A DNA stretch of 64,000 nucleotides, from contig PANC01000009.1 of the NCBI GenBank assembly GCA_002708315.1, positions 163,157 to 227,156 on the forward strand, read 5' to 3'. This stretch comes from Lentimicrobiaceae bacterium (GTDB lineage Bacteria > Bacteroidota > Bacteroidia > Bacteroidales > F082). Shown here one piece after another: positions 25,699 to 35,578 of the stretch. A program made the translations under genes and the position numbers. The notes beneath the pieces are model-generated. The model made no database searches. It saw only the letters and a program-made list of their open reading frames with translations, and was not told where the DNA came from. Each line of letters begins with the position of its first letter. The stretch's first letter is position 1.

Positions 25699-28600
25699 AT
25701 GTTAAAAAATTTACTCCTTACGTTTGGTTTAATTTTTGCAACGAGTTTTATGGCTTTTGCTCAAGAAGGGGCACTCCAAGGGACTGTGCTTGACAAGGAA
25801 ACAAATGAACCAATTCCCTTTGCCAACATCGTCTTAGAAATCAAAGGAACGCAGGTTGGAGGTGCAACTTCCGATTTTGATGGTAAATATCAGATCAAAC
25901 CACTTACTCCTGGAAAGTATAATTTGAAAGCAACCTTCGTGGGTTATAAAACGCTTTTAATCGAGGGAATTATCATAGGGGGTTTGGGTCAAATAAGGTT
26001 TTATGATGTAAAACTTACATCAACTTCTGAAGTCTTAGATGAGGTGGAAGTGATTAGCTATAAAGTACCATTGATTGACAAGGATCAAACCGCCTCTGGA
26101 GCGACTGTAACAGCTGAGGAAATTTCCAAGATGCCAAATCGTAATGCAAATGCCGTCGCAACTACAGTTGGTGGTGTGTTTTCAGAAGATGGAGAAAGAG
26201 GAAGTGTGCGTGGAGCTAGAACGGGTGCAACTGCCACATTTATTGATGGTGTGAGAGTAATTGGTAATTCAAGTATACCTCAATCAGCCATTGAACAGGT
26301 GGATGTTATTTTAGGTGGAGTTCCTGCTCGATATGGTGACCTAACTTCTGGTATTATAAATGTTACAACAAAAGGTCCTGCACGTGAGTTCGGTGCTGGT
26401 ATAGAACTTGAAACATCAGAATTTTTGGATGGCTATGGTCATAATAGAGTAGGCTTTAACCTTATGGGACCTTTGATTAAGGGAAAGAATAAAAATACAT
26501 CGTTACTTGGATTTTTTATTGCTGGTGATATAAATGTAAACGCTACTAGTAATCCAACTTCCACGGGTTTCTATTCTCTTACAGATGAAAATCTTCAGAT
26601 TTTACAAGACAATCCAGTTCGACCAACTGGTACTGGTTCTGGTACTTTTACTAATGGACAGTTCCTAAGAAATAGTGATTTAAATCACATAAAGGTTGCA
26701 CAAAATACAGGAAATGAAAGCTATAATTTTATTGGCAATATAAATATTCGTACCACAGAAACAATTAACCTTACGGTTGGAGGCAGTTATTATTACTCCA
26801 ATGGTAATGCATATAGTTACAGTGCAACCCTTGCAAATTGGGACAAAAATGCACTGTACAAATCAGAAACATATCGCGGGTATGTCAGATTTACTCAAAG
26901 ATTTCCAAGTGACCCTGAAAGCACTTCTGCCTTCAAAAACTTCTATTACTCCCTTCAATTTGATTATTCAAAAGTTAAATCAGAAAGAGGAGATCCTAAT
27001 CACTGGGACGACCTATGGAAGTATGGATATTTAGGTAAATTTTCCACATACAAAACTCCAACATATGAATTGGGTAGTGATACTGTAAACGGACAACTTT
27101 ATGAAGATGTTTGGTTGCTAAATTCATGGGATTTTGATACTCTTGTTGAATGGAGTCCAAGAGATATTAATCCCTTGGTAGCAAACTACACATCCGATTA
27201 TTACGATATTTATGCTGGGCAGCCAGTTGGTAATTATCAAAATATTGATGACCTACTTTTAGGTAATGCCCTTCTTAATGGAAGTTCTCCACAATCAATT
27301 TATAGTTTATATCAATCTCCTGGAACTAATCAAACTGGTTATTCTAAATCAAATAATGACCAGTATAATATGAGAATGGATGCTTCTTTGGACATTGGGA
27401 ACCATGCAATAAAACTTGGATTTCAATATGAACAACGAACTATTAGAAGTATAGGTTATGCTCCAACAGGTCTGTGGACTCTAGCTCGAGATGGGAAAGG
27501 CTTAACAAACTTTCACCTTAGAGAATTAGATAAGGCTAATCCTGAATTAATAAAGTATAATGATCATGTAGATACTATTATTTATAGAAGAAAATATGAT
27601 GCAAATGCTCAACGTGAATTTGACAAGAACTTACGTGAAGCACTTGGTCTTCCAGTCGATGGCTTGGACTACATTGTTATGGATTCATATGATTTTGATG
27701 CTGGAACCATTGAATATTATGACAGTGATGGTCAAATACATACAACTAACTTGGACCCTGATGACTTGGACATTGGATTATTTTCACCAGATGAATTGTG
27801 GAACCAAGGAACAAATTCAGCAATTTCTTACAGTGGATATGATTATGAAGGTAATATTCTATCTAGTCAACCAGCATATGAGGATTTTTTCAACAAAAAA
27901 GACGATGAAGGAGTATTTACTAGAGATATTGGAGCTTATGAACCAATTTACATGGCTGGTTATATCCAGGATCAGTTCGCATTCAAGGATTTGATTTTTA
28001 ATATCGGTGTGAGAGTTGATCGTTTTGATGCTAACCAAAAAGTTTTAGAGGATCCATTTTTGTTATATCCTGCTCACACAGTATCAAATATTGATCAAGT
28101 TTCAGGCTTTCAGAATGTATCTCATCCAGGGAACATGGGTGATGACTATGTTGTATATGTTGACAAGGTTAACGATCCTACAAAAGTTGTTGGTTATCGT
28201 AATGAATACACTTGGTTTAATGCCGATGGTATTGAAATTCTTGACCCTTCCATATTAGATGTTGGAAATGGAATTTCACCTGCCTTATTAGACCAAGATC
28301 AGGATAGGGTAACAATTAGCTCATTTAAGGATTATGATCCTCAAATAAGTGTTATGCCGCGTATTTCATTCTCATTCCCCATTTCTGATGAGGCCTTATT
28401 TTTTGCTCATTATGATGTTCTTACACAAAGACCAAATGGTGTTAATTTCTCAGACCCTTCAGAATATTATTTCTTTATGAACCGCTCTGACTATCTTAAT
28501 AACCCATCTCTTGAGCCAACAAAGACTATCGATTATGAATTGGGGTATACTCAGAAGGTTTCTAACACATCTTCAGTTACATTTACTACATTCTATCGTG

Positions 28601-29421
28601 AGATGCGAAATATGATTCAGGCATACAGGTTTAATGGTGCATATCCAAAAGATTACACTTCATATAGTAACCTGGACTTCGGTACGGTAAAAGGTATTAC
28701 TGCCGAATATGATTTACGCCGAACAGAAAATGTTAGGGTAAGGGCATCATATACACTGCAATTTGCCGATGCGACTGGGTCTTCAACAACAACTGCTGCT
28801 GCACTAATAGCAGCAGGGCTGCCTAACTTGAGATCAACTTTCCCGATGCCATGGGATAGGCGACATGCTTTTAATATTGTGATTGATTATCGCTGGGGTA
28901 GAGGTAAAAACTACAACGGCCCTAGAATAAACAGAAATAAATCTGGGAAGGCACCTTTGGAACCATTGTCAGATTTTGGTTTTAGTTTAACCATTAATGG
29001 TGGATCAGGTACTCCTTACAGCGCGTCCAGAAATGTGCAATCACCTCTATCACCTCAGGCAAACCTATTAAAAGGTACATATGGTGGTTCTAGGAAACCA
29101 TGGCAATTTCGTCTTGACCTAAGAGTTGATAAGGATTTTTACTTCAAAAGCAAAAAAGGCGCTGGTGGTATTTCATCAGCCTATTTAAATGTTTATCTGC
29201 AGGTTTTAAATGTGCTTGACACTAGAAATATTATTAATGTATACAGCTATACTGGTAATGCCAATGATGATGGATATCTAACAGCTCCCGAATGGCAGCG
29301 TGAGATCAATAATCAGATAGATCCTACTTCATTTAGACAGATGTATGGCAACTTTGTAGAAAACCCTAATAATTACAGTACACCACGACAGATCCGTCTT
29401 GGATTAATCTTTAATTTTTAG
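25699..29421 (+). CDS. TonB-dependent outer-membrane receptor with carboxypeptidase-regulatory domain
   Basis: 1240 residues. Signal peptide 1-21 (cleavage near FAQE). Residues 22-115 form a CarboxypepD_reg-like domain (LQGTVLDKETNEPIPFANIV and FVGYKTLLIEG). The plug follows (about 130-235; GSVRGARTGATATFIDGVRV and GVPARYGDLTSGIINVTTKG). The rest is a 22-strand barrel ending LGLIFNF. It has no SusD partner. Three bases after its stop the reading frame of a T9SS cargo gene begins, with a PorV-family gene after that, so the three form one operon. Ligand unknown; the usual roles are uptake of siderophores, vitamins or glycans. Confidence 0.9.
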   Translation: MLKNLLLTFGLIFATSFMAFAQEGALQGTVLDKETNEPIPFANIVLEIKGTQVGGATSDFDGKYQIKPLTPGKYNLKATFVGYKTLLIEGIIIGGLGQIRFYDVKLTSTSEVLDEVEVISYKVPLIDKDQTASGATVTAEEISKMPNRNANAVATTVGGVFSEDGERGSVRGARTGATATFIDGVRVIGNSSIPQSAIEQVDVILGGVPARYGDLTSGIINVTTKGPAREFGAGIELETSEFLDGYGHNRVGFNLMGPLIKGKNKNTSLLGFFIAGDINVNATSNPTSTGFYSLTDENLQILQDNPVRPTGTGSGTFTNGQFLRNSDLNHIKVAQNTGNESYNFIGNINIRTTETINLTVGGSYYYSNGNAYSYSATLANWDKNALYKSETYRGYVRFTQRFPSDPESTSAFKNFYYSLQFDYSKVKSERGDPNHWDDLWKYGYLGKFSTYKTPTYELGSDTVNGQLYEDVWLLNSWDFDTLVEWSPRDINPLVANYTSDYYDIYAGQPVGNYQNIDDLLLGNALLNGSSPQSIYSLYQSPGTNQTGYSKSNNDQYNMRMDASLDIGNHAIKLGFQYEQRTIRSIGYAPTGLWTLARDGKGLTNFHLRELDKANPELIKYNDHVDTIIYRRKYDANAQREFDKNLREALGLPVDGLDYIVMDSYDFDAGTIEYYDSDGQIHTTNLDPDDLDIGLFSPDELWNQGTNSAISYSGYDYEGNILSSQPAYEDFFNKKDDEGVFTRDIGAYEPIYMAGYIQDQFAFKDLIFNIGVRVDRFDANQKVLEDPFLLYPAHTVSNIDQVSGFQNVSHPGNMGDDYVVYVDKVNDPTKVVGYRNEYTWFNADGIEILDPSILDVGNGISPALLDQDQDRVTISSFKDYDPQISVMPRISFSFPISDEALFFAHYDVLTQRPNGVNFSDPSEYYFFMNRSDYLNNPSLEPTKTIDYELGYTQKVSNTSSVTFTTFYREMRNMIQAYRFNGAYPKDYTSYSNLDFGTVKGITAEYDLRRTENVRVRASYTLQFADATGSSTTTAAALIAAGLPNLRSTFPMPWDRRHAFNIVIDYRWGRGKNYNGPRINRNKSGKAPLEPLSDFGFSLTINGGSGTPYSASRNVQSPLSPQANLLKGTYGGSRKPWQFRLDLRVDKDFYFKSKKGAGGISSAYLNVYLQVLNVLDTRNIINVYSYTGNANDDGYLTAPEWQREINNQIDPTSFRQMYGNFVENPNNYSTPRQIRLGLIFNF

Positions 29422-29468
29422 GATTGAAAAAATTTAATTTGAATAAGAAAGAAAAAAACATAATCATC

Positions 29469-32400
29469 ATGAAGAATATTTTACGAGCTTGGATGATCAT
29501 TTTTGTGTCTCTTTTAACTGTAAGTACCCTTACAGCCAGAGAGGTACAAATGAAGAACACAAAACAAGGAAGTAATTTAAAACAAACTACTGCTGGTTGT
29601 GCTCCGGCATCAGCCTACGATTGGCTTGATATAAATAATGTTCGAGCACGAATAAACACTGGTGGTGATATGTGGTGGGATCTTCCAGGTGGAGTTGGAT
29701 CAAAGTATTTCATACCAAAAGCTGGATCTGCAACATCGATGTTCTCAGGGTCATTGTGGATTGGAGGTCTTGACATAAATAACCAGCTTAAACTGGCTGC
29801 TCAAAGATACCGTCAGGTAGGTATTGATTATTGGACTGGTCCACTAACTATCGATGGTACTGCTTCTGTTGATGAAGCCACTTGTGCTCAATATGACCAG
29901 TTTTATAAGATTACGAGAGCCGAGGTTGATGACTTTCTATCACACACAGATCCAGAAGATGGACGCTATGTACCTAGTGAAGATTATAATATCCCTCCAT
30001 CTATTCTGAACTGGCCTGCCCATGGAGATGTTTCTAAGGGTCAGAGTTATTATCTTGCTCCGTTTTATGATGTTCTTGGTGATGGTGAATATGATCCATA
30101 TTCTGGCGATTACCCATATTATGATATAAGTAATGACCTATGTAAAACTGAAGTTATTACACCCGAAGAGGAGTTTCAAGGTACTGTCACAGGGTCTATT
30201 TTAGCCGACCAGGTTATAAAAGGTGATCAAACCCTATGGTGGGTTTTCAATGATAAAGGTAATATTCATACTGAAACCTCAGGGTCAGCAATTGGTTTGG
30301 AGATAAGGGCTCAGGCTTTTGCATTTGCCACAAACGATGTTATAAATAATATGACATTCTATAGCTATGAAGTAATAAATCGTTCAACATTTGAATTAAC
30401 ACAAACTTACTTTTCTCCCTGGGTTGATACCGATTTAGGCTATGCATATGATGACTTTGTTGGTTGTGATGTTGGTCGTGGATTAGGCTACTGCTATAAT
30501 GGCAAAGCAATTGATGGAAGTGGTGAAGTTGAAGCATACGGAGAGCAACCTCCAGCAATTGGTGTTGATTTCTTTCAAGGACCGTATATGGATCCTGATG
30601 GTTATGATAACCCATCATTTGAAGGCGATAGTGTTGCTGGTCCATCATTTGGAGGAACATGTGAGATTGTAACCCAGGATGGATTTTTAAGAGAGATGAC
30701 CTATTATACAGAAGGTGCTCTAACGACGCAACCTACAATAGTTAGATCTGCTGCCATCAATGGTGTAAACTTTGGAAATGGTATTGTAGATGATGAACGC
30801 TATGGTATGCGCAGATTTGTTTATCACAATAACGGTGGAAACCCAAATCAAAGTGATCCAACTAATGCACCAGAATACTATAATTATCTTAGAGGTATTT
30901 GGAAAGATAACACAAAGATGTTATACGGAGGTACTGCATACTTAACTGGTGCTGGAACAGTAGGACCTGAATGTAATTTCATGTTTCCATTTGATAGTGA
31001 CCCTTGTAATTGGGGTACCAATGGCTTGCCTCCAAATGGAGGGTATAATCAAAATGGATTTTACTGGTCTGAGGAAACTGGTGATAATGGCGGTCCTAAC
31101 CCACCAGCGGATAGGCGCTTTATGCAGTCAGCTGGACCATTTACTCTGGATCCAGGAGCTGTAAACTATATAACAGTAGGTATTCCTTGGGCGAGAGCTC
31201 AATCAGGTGGCCCATGGGCATCTGTTGAATTATTAAGAGTTGTTGATGACAAATGTCAGGCTTTATTTGATAATTGCTTTAAGGTAATTGACGGTCCAAC
31301 TGCACCAGATTTGTCTTTCGTAGAGCTAGATAGAGAGCTAGTTGTATATATTTCGAATTCAGCAACATCTAATAACTATTTAGAGAAGTATGAAGAATTT
31401 GATCCAAATATTATACAGCCATTACCAGGTAGTGATCCTCCAGTTCCAAGTGATGGTTATTATCGTTTTGAAGGGTATCAAATTTTTCAGTTAAAAAATG
31501 CACAGGTTAGCGTCGATAACATTTATGATCCAGATTTAGCCCGTTTAGTTGCTCAATATGATCTTAAGAATGGTATTACCAAGATTGTAAATTTTAATTA
31601 CAGTGACTACCTTGGAGCAAATGTTCCTGTCCTTGAGGTTGATGGAGGTGATAATGGAATAGAGCATTCTTTTGTTCTATCCCAAGATGCTTTTGCAACG
31701 GATGATGTAAGACTTGTAAATAATAAACAATACTACTATTTAGCTATTGCTTATGCTTACAACAATTACCTACAATATGGCGTGGATTTCCCATACAGTC
31801 AAGGACAAACCCATCCATACTTAGCAGGCCGTAAGAATATAAAAACATATCCTGCAATGCCACACCTTACAGTTAATGGTACTGTGCTTAACAGCAATTA
31901 TGGAGACAGCCCAAAGATTACAAGGATTATGGGTAATGGTAATGGTGGAATGAACCTTGATTTTACAGAAGAAACTGTGAATGAAATTTTATCTAAACCA
32001 CCTGCTGGCCCTGAAAACATGTTTGGTTCACCTGATTATCCTATCGCATATAATCCTGAGTATAAAGTAAACTCCGGACCACTTAATGTTAAAGTCATTG
32101 ATCCATTAAGTGTTAAAGATGCCAATTATACATGGTGGATGGACACAATGTTTAGAGTAAAAATTTATGATATTACTGATGATCCTATAGTTATAGGGGA
32201 TACAACCAGTAAAGTTGTAGGAAATTGGAAGTTAAGAAATAATGAAACGGGAGATGTGTATGAAAGTGATACTACCATATTAAGTTCATACGAGCAATTA
32301 TTTTTAGACCTTGGGATTTCTATAAATGTTCAACAACCTTATATGCCAGGACCCATAGAAATTGGAGAAGTTGATGCCGGTGGTTTCAAACCATTTTTTC

Positions 32401-33872
32401 AAGTTTTATCTAAAAATAATGGCCTAATAGAATCAGAAGTTGTCTACTCAGATAGCTCTAACCGTTGGCTCAGCGGTGTGAGTGATGTTGATCTTCCTTC
32501 ATATCCTTTGGATTGGATACGTTCAGGAACCTATTCAAGTGATGTTAATCCTGGTGCTAATGATTGGAATACGTCAACCACCCCTGCTAATCCTTGGGAT
32601 CCAAATTCAGTTTATGAGAAAATCCTTGTGGGTACATGGACACCTTATTGTATGTCTGCATATGGTAATGATAGAATACCAGGAGAGGTATTGGAAAACC
32701 AAAATGCACCAGCATTTAGTAAGATTTCAAAATTAGAGTCACCGTTTGAATATGTATCAAGTATAGATATTGTGCTCACTCCTGATAAGGATAAATGGTC
32801 ACGATGTCCTGTTGTTGAGTCTGGTTTCTATGTGGAGTTATCCGAGGGAAATGCAAAAAGACTTTATAAACGTGAGGCTGCATCCGTAGATAAGGATGGT
32901 AATTCTGGTGTTATAGGTTCTGGGCCAAGTGATAATCCTAATGATCCTAACTACATAAGTGATAAAGGTATGGGTTGGTTCCCAGGTTATGCGTTAAATC
33001 TTGAGACAGGGGAAAGACTAAATATGATGTTTGGTGAGGACTCTTATCTTGTTGCCCAAAATGGTCGTGATATGTTATTTAATCCTACCAAGAGAAATCT
33101 AGATTTACCGGATCAAATTTTTGATAATAATATCTGGAGCGGAGTTGGGCAAGGACGTGTACCTGTTATGGGAGGTAAACATTATGTTTATGTATTTGAT
33201 CATAGGTATACCCATTTTCAAGATATTGCAGAGTATCACATGCCTGCATATGATGCTGGGGCAATGGCATCACTTTATTTAGATTCTCTTCCAAAACTTG
33301 TTTCTCCCTTTGCTGAGAGTTATTTCTATGGTCTTATCATGTATACTGGTATTCCAATGGGAGTTGTTGGAGAAGAGTGGTTAGGAAGCGAAGCAAAAAT
33401 TAGAATCAGATTAAGTAAACCTTACGGTAAAGGATACAGTCATATGCCTCTTGATACTGTTTATTCAGGAATGGATGTAAATAATTACTATCCAATGTAC
33501 GAGTTTACAATGGAAGGCTTGCAAACAGAGTTTGATGTACAAGAGAAGTTTGAAACAGACTTGGATGCAATTGCTATAGTTCCAAACCCCTATTATGCTT
33601 ATTCTGACTATGAATCTAATCCTCTTGATAATAGGGTGCGTATTACAAATCTTCCGGAAACATGCACCATAACAATTTATAATGTTGCTGGAGCAAAGGT
33701 TAAACAATTTACAAAAGACTCCCCTGAGACTACTTTAGACTGGGATTTGAAAAACTTTGCTATTGTTCCAATCGCAGGAGGTATTTATTATTTCCATATT
33801 AAGTCAAAGGATAGTGAGAGAGTGGTTAAATGGTTCTGTGTAACCAGAATACCTGATCTAAACACATTCTAA
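29469..33872 (+). CDS. Large T9SS-secreted surface protein with C-terminal sorting domain
   Basis: 1467 residues from the ATG at 29469, where a signal peptide begins; the TTG at 29424 would place 15 charged residues before it. The body is not a recognised enzyme. The N-terminal 400 residues have a distinctive pattern including YDWLDINNVRARINTGGDMW, SLWIGGLDINNQLKLAAQRY and FYSYEVINRSTFELTQTYFS, and a D/G-rich WVDTDLGYAYDDFVGCD. The last 95 residues fit a type A T9SS sorting domain: IAIVPNPYYAYSDYESNPLD, VRITNLPETCTITIYNVAGA, and DLKNFAIVPIAGGIYYFHI with a final VVKWFCV. This is exported across the outer membrane and anchored or released by T9SS. Confidence 0.85.
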   Translation: MKNILRAWMIIFVSLLTVSTLTAREVQMKNTKQGSNLKQTTAGCAPASAYDWLDINNVRARINTGGDMWWDLPGGVGSKYFIPKAGSATSMFSGSLWIGGLDINNQLKLAAQRYRQVGIDYWTGPLTIDGTASVDEATCAQYDQFYKITRAEVDDFLSHTDPEDGRYVPSEDYNIPPSILNWPAHGDVSKGQSYYLAPFYDVLGDGEYDPYSGDYPYYDISNDLCKTEVITPEEEFQGTVTGSILADQVIKGDQTLWWVFNDKGNIHTETSGSAIGLEIRAQAFAFATNDVINNMTFYSYEVINRSTFELTQTYFSPWVDTDLGYAYDDFVGCDVGRGLGYCYNGKAIDGSGEVEAYGEQPPAIGVDFFQGPYMDPDGYDNPSFEGDSVAGPSFGGTCEIVTQDGFLREMTYYTEGALTTQPTIVRSAAINGVNFGNGIVDDERYGMRRFVYHNNGGNPNQSDPTNAPEYYNYLRGIWKDNTKMLYGGTAYLTGAGTVGPECNFMFPFDSDPCNWGTNGLPPNGGYNQNGFYWSEETGDNGGPNPPADRRFMQSAGPFTLDPGAVNYITVGIPWARAQSGGPWASVELLRVVDDKCQALFDNCFKVIDGPTAPDLSFVELDRELVVYISNSATSNNYLEKYEEFDPNIIQPLPGSDPPVPSDGYYRFEGYQIFQLKNAQVSVDNIYDPDLARLVAQYDLKNGITKIVNFNYSDYLGANVPVLEVDGGDNGIEHSFVLSQDAFATDDVRLVNNKQYYYLAIAYAYNNYLQYGVDFPYSQGQTHPYLAGRKNIKTYPAMPHLTVNGTVLNSNYGDSPKITRIMGNGNGGMNLDFTEETVNEILSKPPAGPENMFGSPDYPIAYNPEYKVNSGPLNVKVIDPLSVKDANYTWWMDTMFRVKIYDITDDPIVIGDTTSKVVGNWKLRNNETGDVYESDTTILSSYEQLFLDLGISINVQQPYMPGPIEIGEVDAGGFKPFFQVLSKNNGLIESEVVYSDSSNRWLSGVSDVDLPSYPLDWIRSGTYSSDVNPGANDWNTSTTPANPWDPNSVYEKILVGTWTPYCMSAYGNDRIPGEVLENQNAPAFSKISKLESPFEYVSSIDIVLTPDKDKWSRCPVVESGFYVELSEGNAKRLYKREAASVDKDGNSGVIGSGPSDNPNDPNYISDKGMGWFPGYALNLETGERLNMMFGEDSYLVAQNGRDMLFNPTKRNLDLPDQIFDNNIWSGVGQGRVPVMGGKHYVYVFDHRYTHFQDIAEYHMPAYDAGAMASLYLDSLPKLVSPFAESYFYGLIMYTGIPMGVVGEEWLGSEAKIRIRLSKPYGKGYSHMPLDTVYSGMDVNNYYPMYEFTMEGLQTEFDVQEKFETDLDAIAIVPNPYYAYSDYESNPLDNRVRITNLPETCTITIYNVAGAKVKQFTKDSPETTLDWDLKNFAIVPIAGGIYYFHIKSKDSERVVKWFCVTRIPDLNTF

Positions 33873-33906
33873 AATATAATCTGTCTTTAACGAGAAAATA
33901 ATTAAG

Positions 33907-34980
33907 ATGAATATGAAAACTCTTTATAGAAATCTGATCGCAATTCTGATTGTAGCGCTTATATTTCCCATGGCAAATTCAACTTTTGCAGGAAACAAAG
34001 ACAGGGCTGGCCAGGCTGGTGCAACGGAGTTGCTTATAAATCCATGGACACGAAGTAGTGGCTGGGCAAGTGCAAATATGTCAAGAGTGAGAGGCCTTGA
34101 GGCCATATGGGGTAATGTTGCAGGAACAGCCTTCACTCCTAAGACACAATTAATATTTTCAAATACACAATGGCTAAAGGGCACTGGGACTAACATCATG
34201 TCATTTGGACTTTCCCAAAAAGTCGGAGATGCTGGAGCTTTTAGCCTTGCTGTAATGTCAATGAATTTTGGAGATATTGATATCAGAACAGTCGATAATC
34301 CGGATGAGTCACAAGGAACATACCAACCTAGTTTATTAAATATTGCTCTTGCATATTCAAAAGCATTTTCAAACAGCATATATGGCGGATTTGTTTTGAA
34401 GATCATCTCAGAATCAATAGCTGATATTAGTGCTGTTGGCGTTGCTATTGATGCAGGTATACAATATGTAACAGGTGCTGAGGAACAAATTTCATTTGGT
34501 ATTGCTTTGAAAAATGTTGGCCCAAAAATGAAATTCTCAGGTGATGGTTTATCCATACGAACTATACTAACAAACCAAGAAACACAATTTACGCTTGAGC
34601 AAAGGTCAATGGAGTTTGAAATGCCAGCACAGTTAAATATAGGTGCTGCTTACGACTTTAACTTTGCAAATGATTATAGACTTACTGCAGCTGGTAATTT
34701 TGTTTCTAATTCATTTAGTAGAGATCAATTCACTGGCGGATTAGAATTTAGCCTAAAGGAATATGTTCAGATACGTGGTGGGTATACTTATGAAGACGGC
34801 ATGTGGGAGGAAAATACCAATGCTGAAAATATAAATATAAATAATGGGCTTAGCGCGGGTTTAACCGTACAAGTTCCTATTAATAGAGAAAAAGGAAGTT
34901 ATATAGGCATAGATTATGCATATCGCGAGTCTCACGCATTTAGCGGTAGCCATTCATTTGGCATTATCTTTAATTTCTAA
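33907..34980 (+). CDS. PorV/PorQ-family outer-membrane barrel
   Basis: 357 residues. Signal peptide 1-28 (ending NSTFAG). The mature start GQAGATELLINPWTRSSGWA followed by LEAIWGNVAGTAF is the characteristic start of PorV/PorQ barrels (FadL-like, 14 strands). It ends SGSHSFGIIFNF with a terminal phenylalanine. PorV carries T9SS cargo from the SprA translocon to the attachment complex. This copy, 34 bases after a cargo gene, may serve that cargo. A strong terminator follows. An in-frame ATG at 33913 is an alternative start. Confidence 0.85.
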   Translation: MNMKTLYRNLIAILIVALIFPMANSTFAGNKDRAGQAGATELLINPWTRSSGWASANMSRVRGLEAIWGNVAGTAFTPKTQLIFSNTQWLKGTGTNIMSFGLSQKVGDAGAFSLAVMSMNFGDIDIRTVDNPDESQGTYQPSLLNIALAYSKAFSNSIYGGFVLKIISESIADISAVGVAIDAGIQYVTGAEEQISFGIALKNVGPKMKFSGDGLSIRTILTNQETQFTLEQRSMEFEMPAQLNIGAAYDFNFANDYRLTAAGNFVSNSFSRDQFTGGLEFSLKEYVQIRGGYTYEDGMWEENTNAENININNGLSAGLTVQVPINREKGSYIGIDYAYRESHAFSGSHSFGIIFNF

Positions 34981-35008
34981 GATCTAGTTACTGTAAAAAT
35001 TTTCTTAT

Positions 35009-35016
35009 TATTTTTG
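35009..35016 (+). promoter_or_regulatory. -7 promoter element TATTTTTG upstream of greA
   Basis: Exact TAnnTTTG match, 78 bases upstream of the greA start. The hairpin at 35026-35056 would lie only a few bases after the start of transcription. Confidence 0.5.
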
Positions 35017-35025
35017 CAGCTTGTT

Positions 35026-35056
35026 AAAGACCCTTAATGCTAGTTTAAGGGTCTTT
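35026..35056 (+). terminator. Rho-independent terminator after the PorV-family gene
   Basis: Stem AAAGACCCTTAA/TTAAGGGTCTTT with a short loop followed by a T-rich run. It ends the TonB-cargo-PorV operon. Given the promoter just before it, it could also act as a leader terminator for greA. Confidence 0.85.
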
Positions 35057-35093
35057 TATTATATTAATAATCACATATAAAGACGTTATTAAC

Positions 35094-35567
35094 ATGTCTG
35101 AAACAAAATATTTCACAAAAGAAGGACTTAAAAAACTACGCAAGGAGATAGATTACCTAACTACTGTAGAACGTCCTAAAATTTCCGAGCAAATAAGTGA
35201 GGCAAGAGATAAAGGAGATCTTTCTGAGAACGCAGAATATGATGCTGCAAAGGATGCTCAAGGTCTGCTTGAATTAAAAATATCAAAACTCCAGGAGCGT
35301 TTACGCACTGGTAGGTTACTTGATGAATCAAAACTTGATGATGATAAGGCATATATACTTTCAACGGTTACAATTAAGAATACTAAAAATAATGCTACCA
35401 TGAAGTATACCTTGGTACCAGAGGAAGAGTCTAATCTTAAGGAAGGTAAAATATCAGTGGAATCTCCCATTGCAAAAGGCTTATTGGGTAAACAAGTTGG
35501 TGATACTGCTGAAATAACAGTTCCAGTTGGTACCATGACATTTGAAATAATTGATATTTCAAGATAA
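35094..35567 (+). CDS. greA: Transcription elongation factor GreA
   Basis: 157 residues, usual length. The N-terminal coiled coil (about 1-75) begins TKEGLKKLRKEIDYL and has the loop DLSENAEYDAAKD with the acidic tip residues that act in RNA polymerase's secondary channel to cut stalled transcripts. The C-terminal FKBP-like domain includes SPIAKGLLGKQVGDTAEI. It is followed 11 bases later by the HIT gene. Confidence 0.97.
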   Translation: MSETKYFTKEGLKKLRKEIDYLTTVERPKISEQISEARDKGDLSENAEYDAAKDAQGLLELKISKLQERLRTGRLLDESKLDDDKAYILSTVTIKNTKNNATMKYTLVPEEESNLKEGKISVESPIAKGLLGKQVGDTAEITVPVGTMTFEIIDISR

Positions 35568-35578
35568 ATACCTTAATT

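Noticed and set aside
30340-30660. 106-residue frame opposite the T9SS cargo
   Set aside because: Histidine- and glutamine-rich composition typical of an antisense frame; no start signals.
33924-34556. 210-residue open frame opposite the PorV-family gene
   Set aside because: It is antisense to a clear signal-peptide barrel protein, has no start context or family match, and arises from codon composition.
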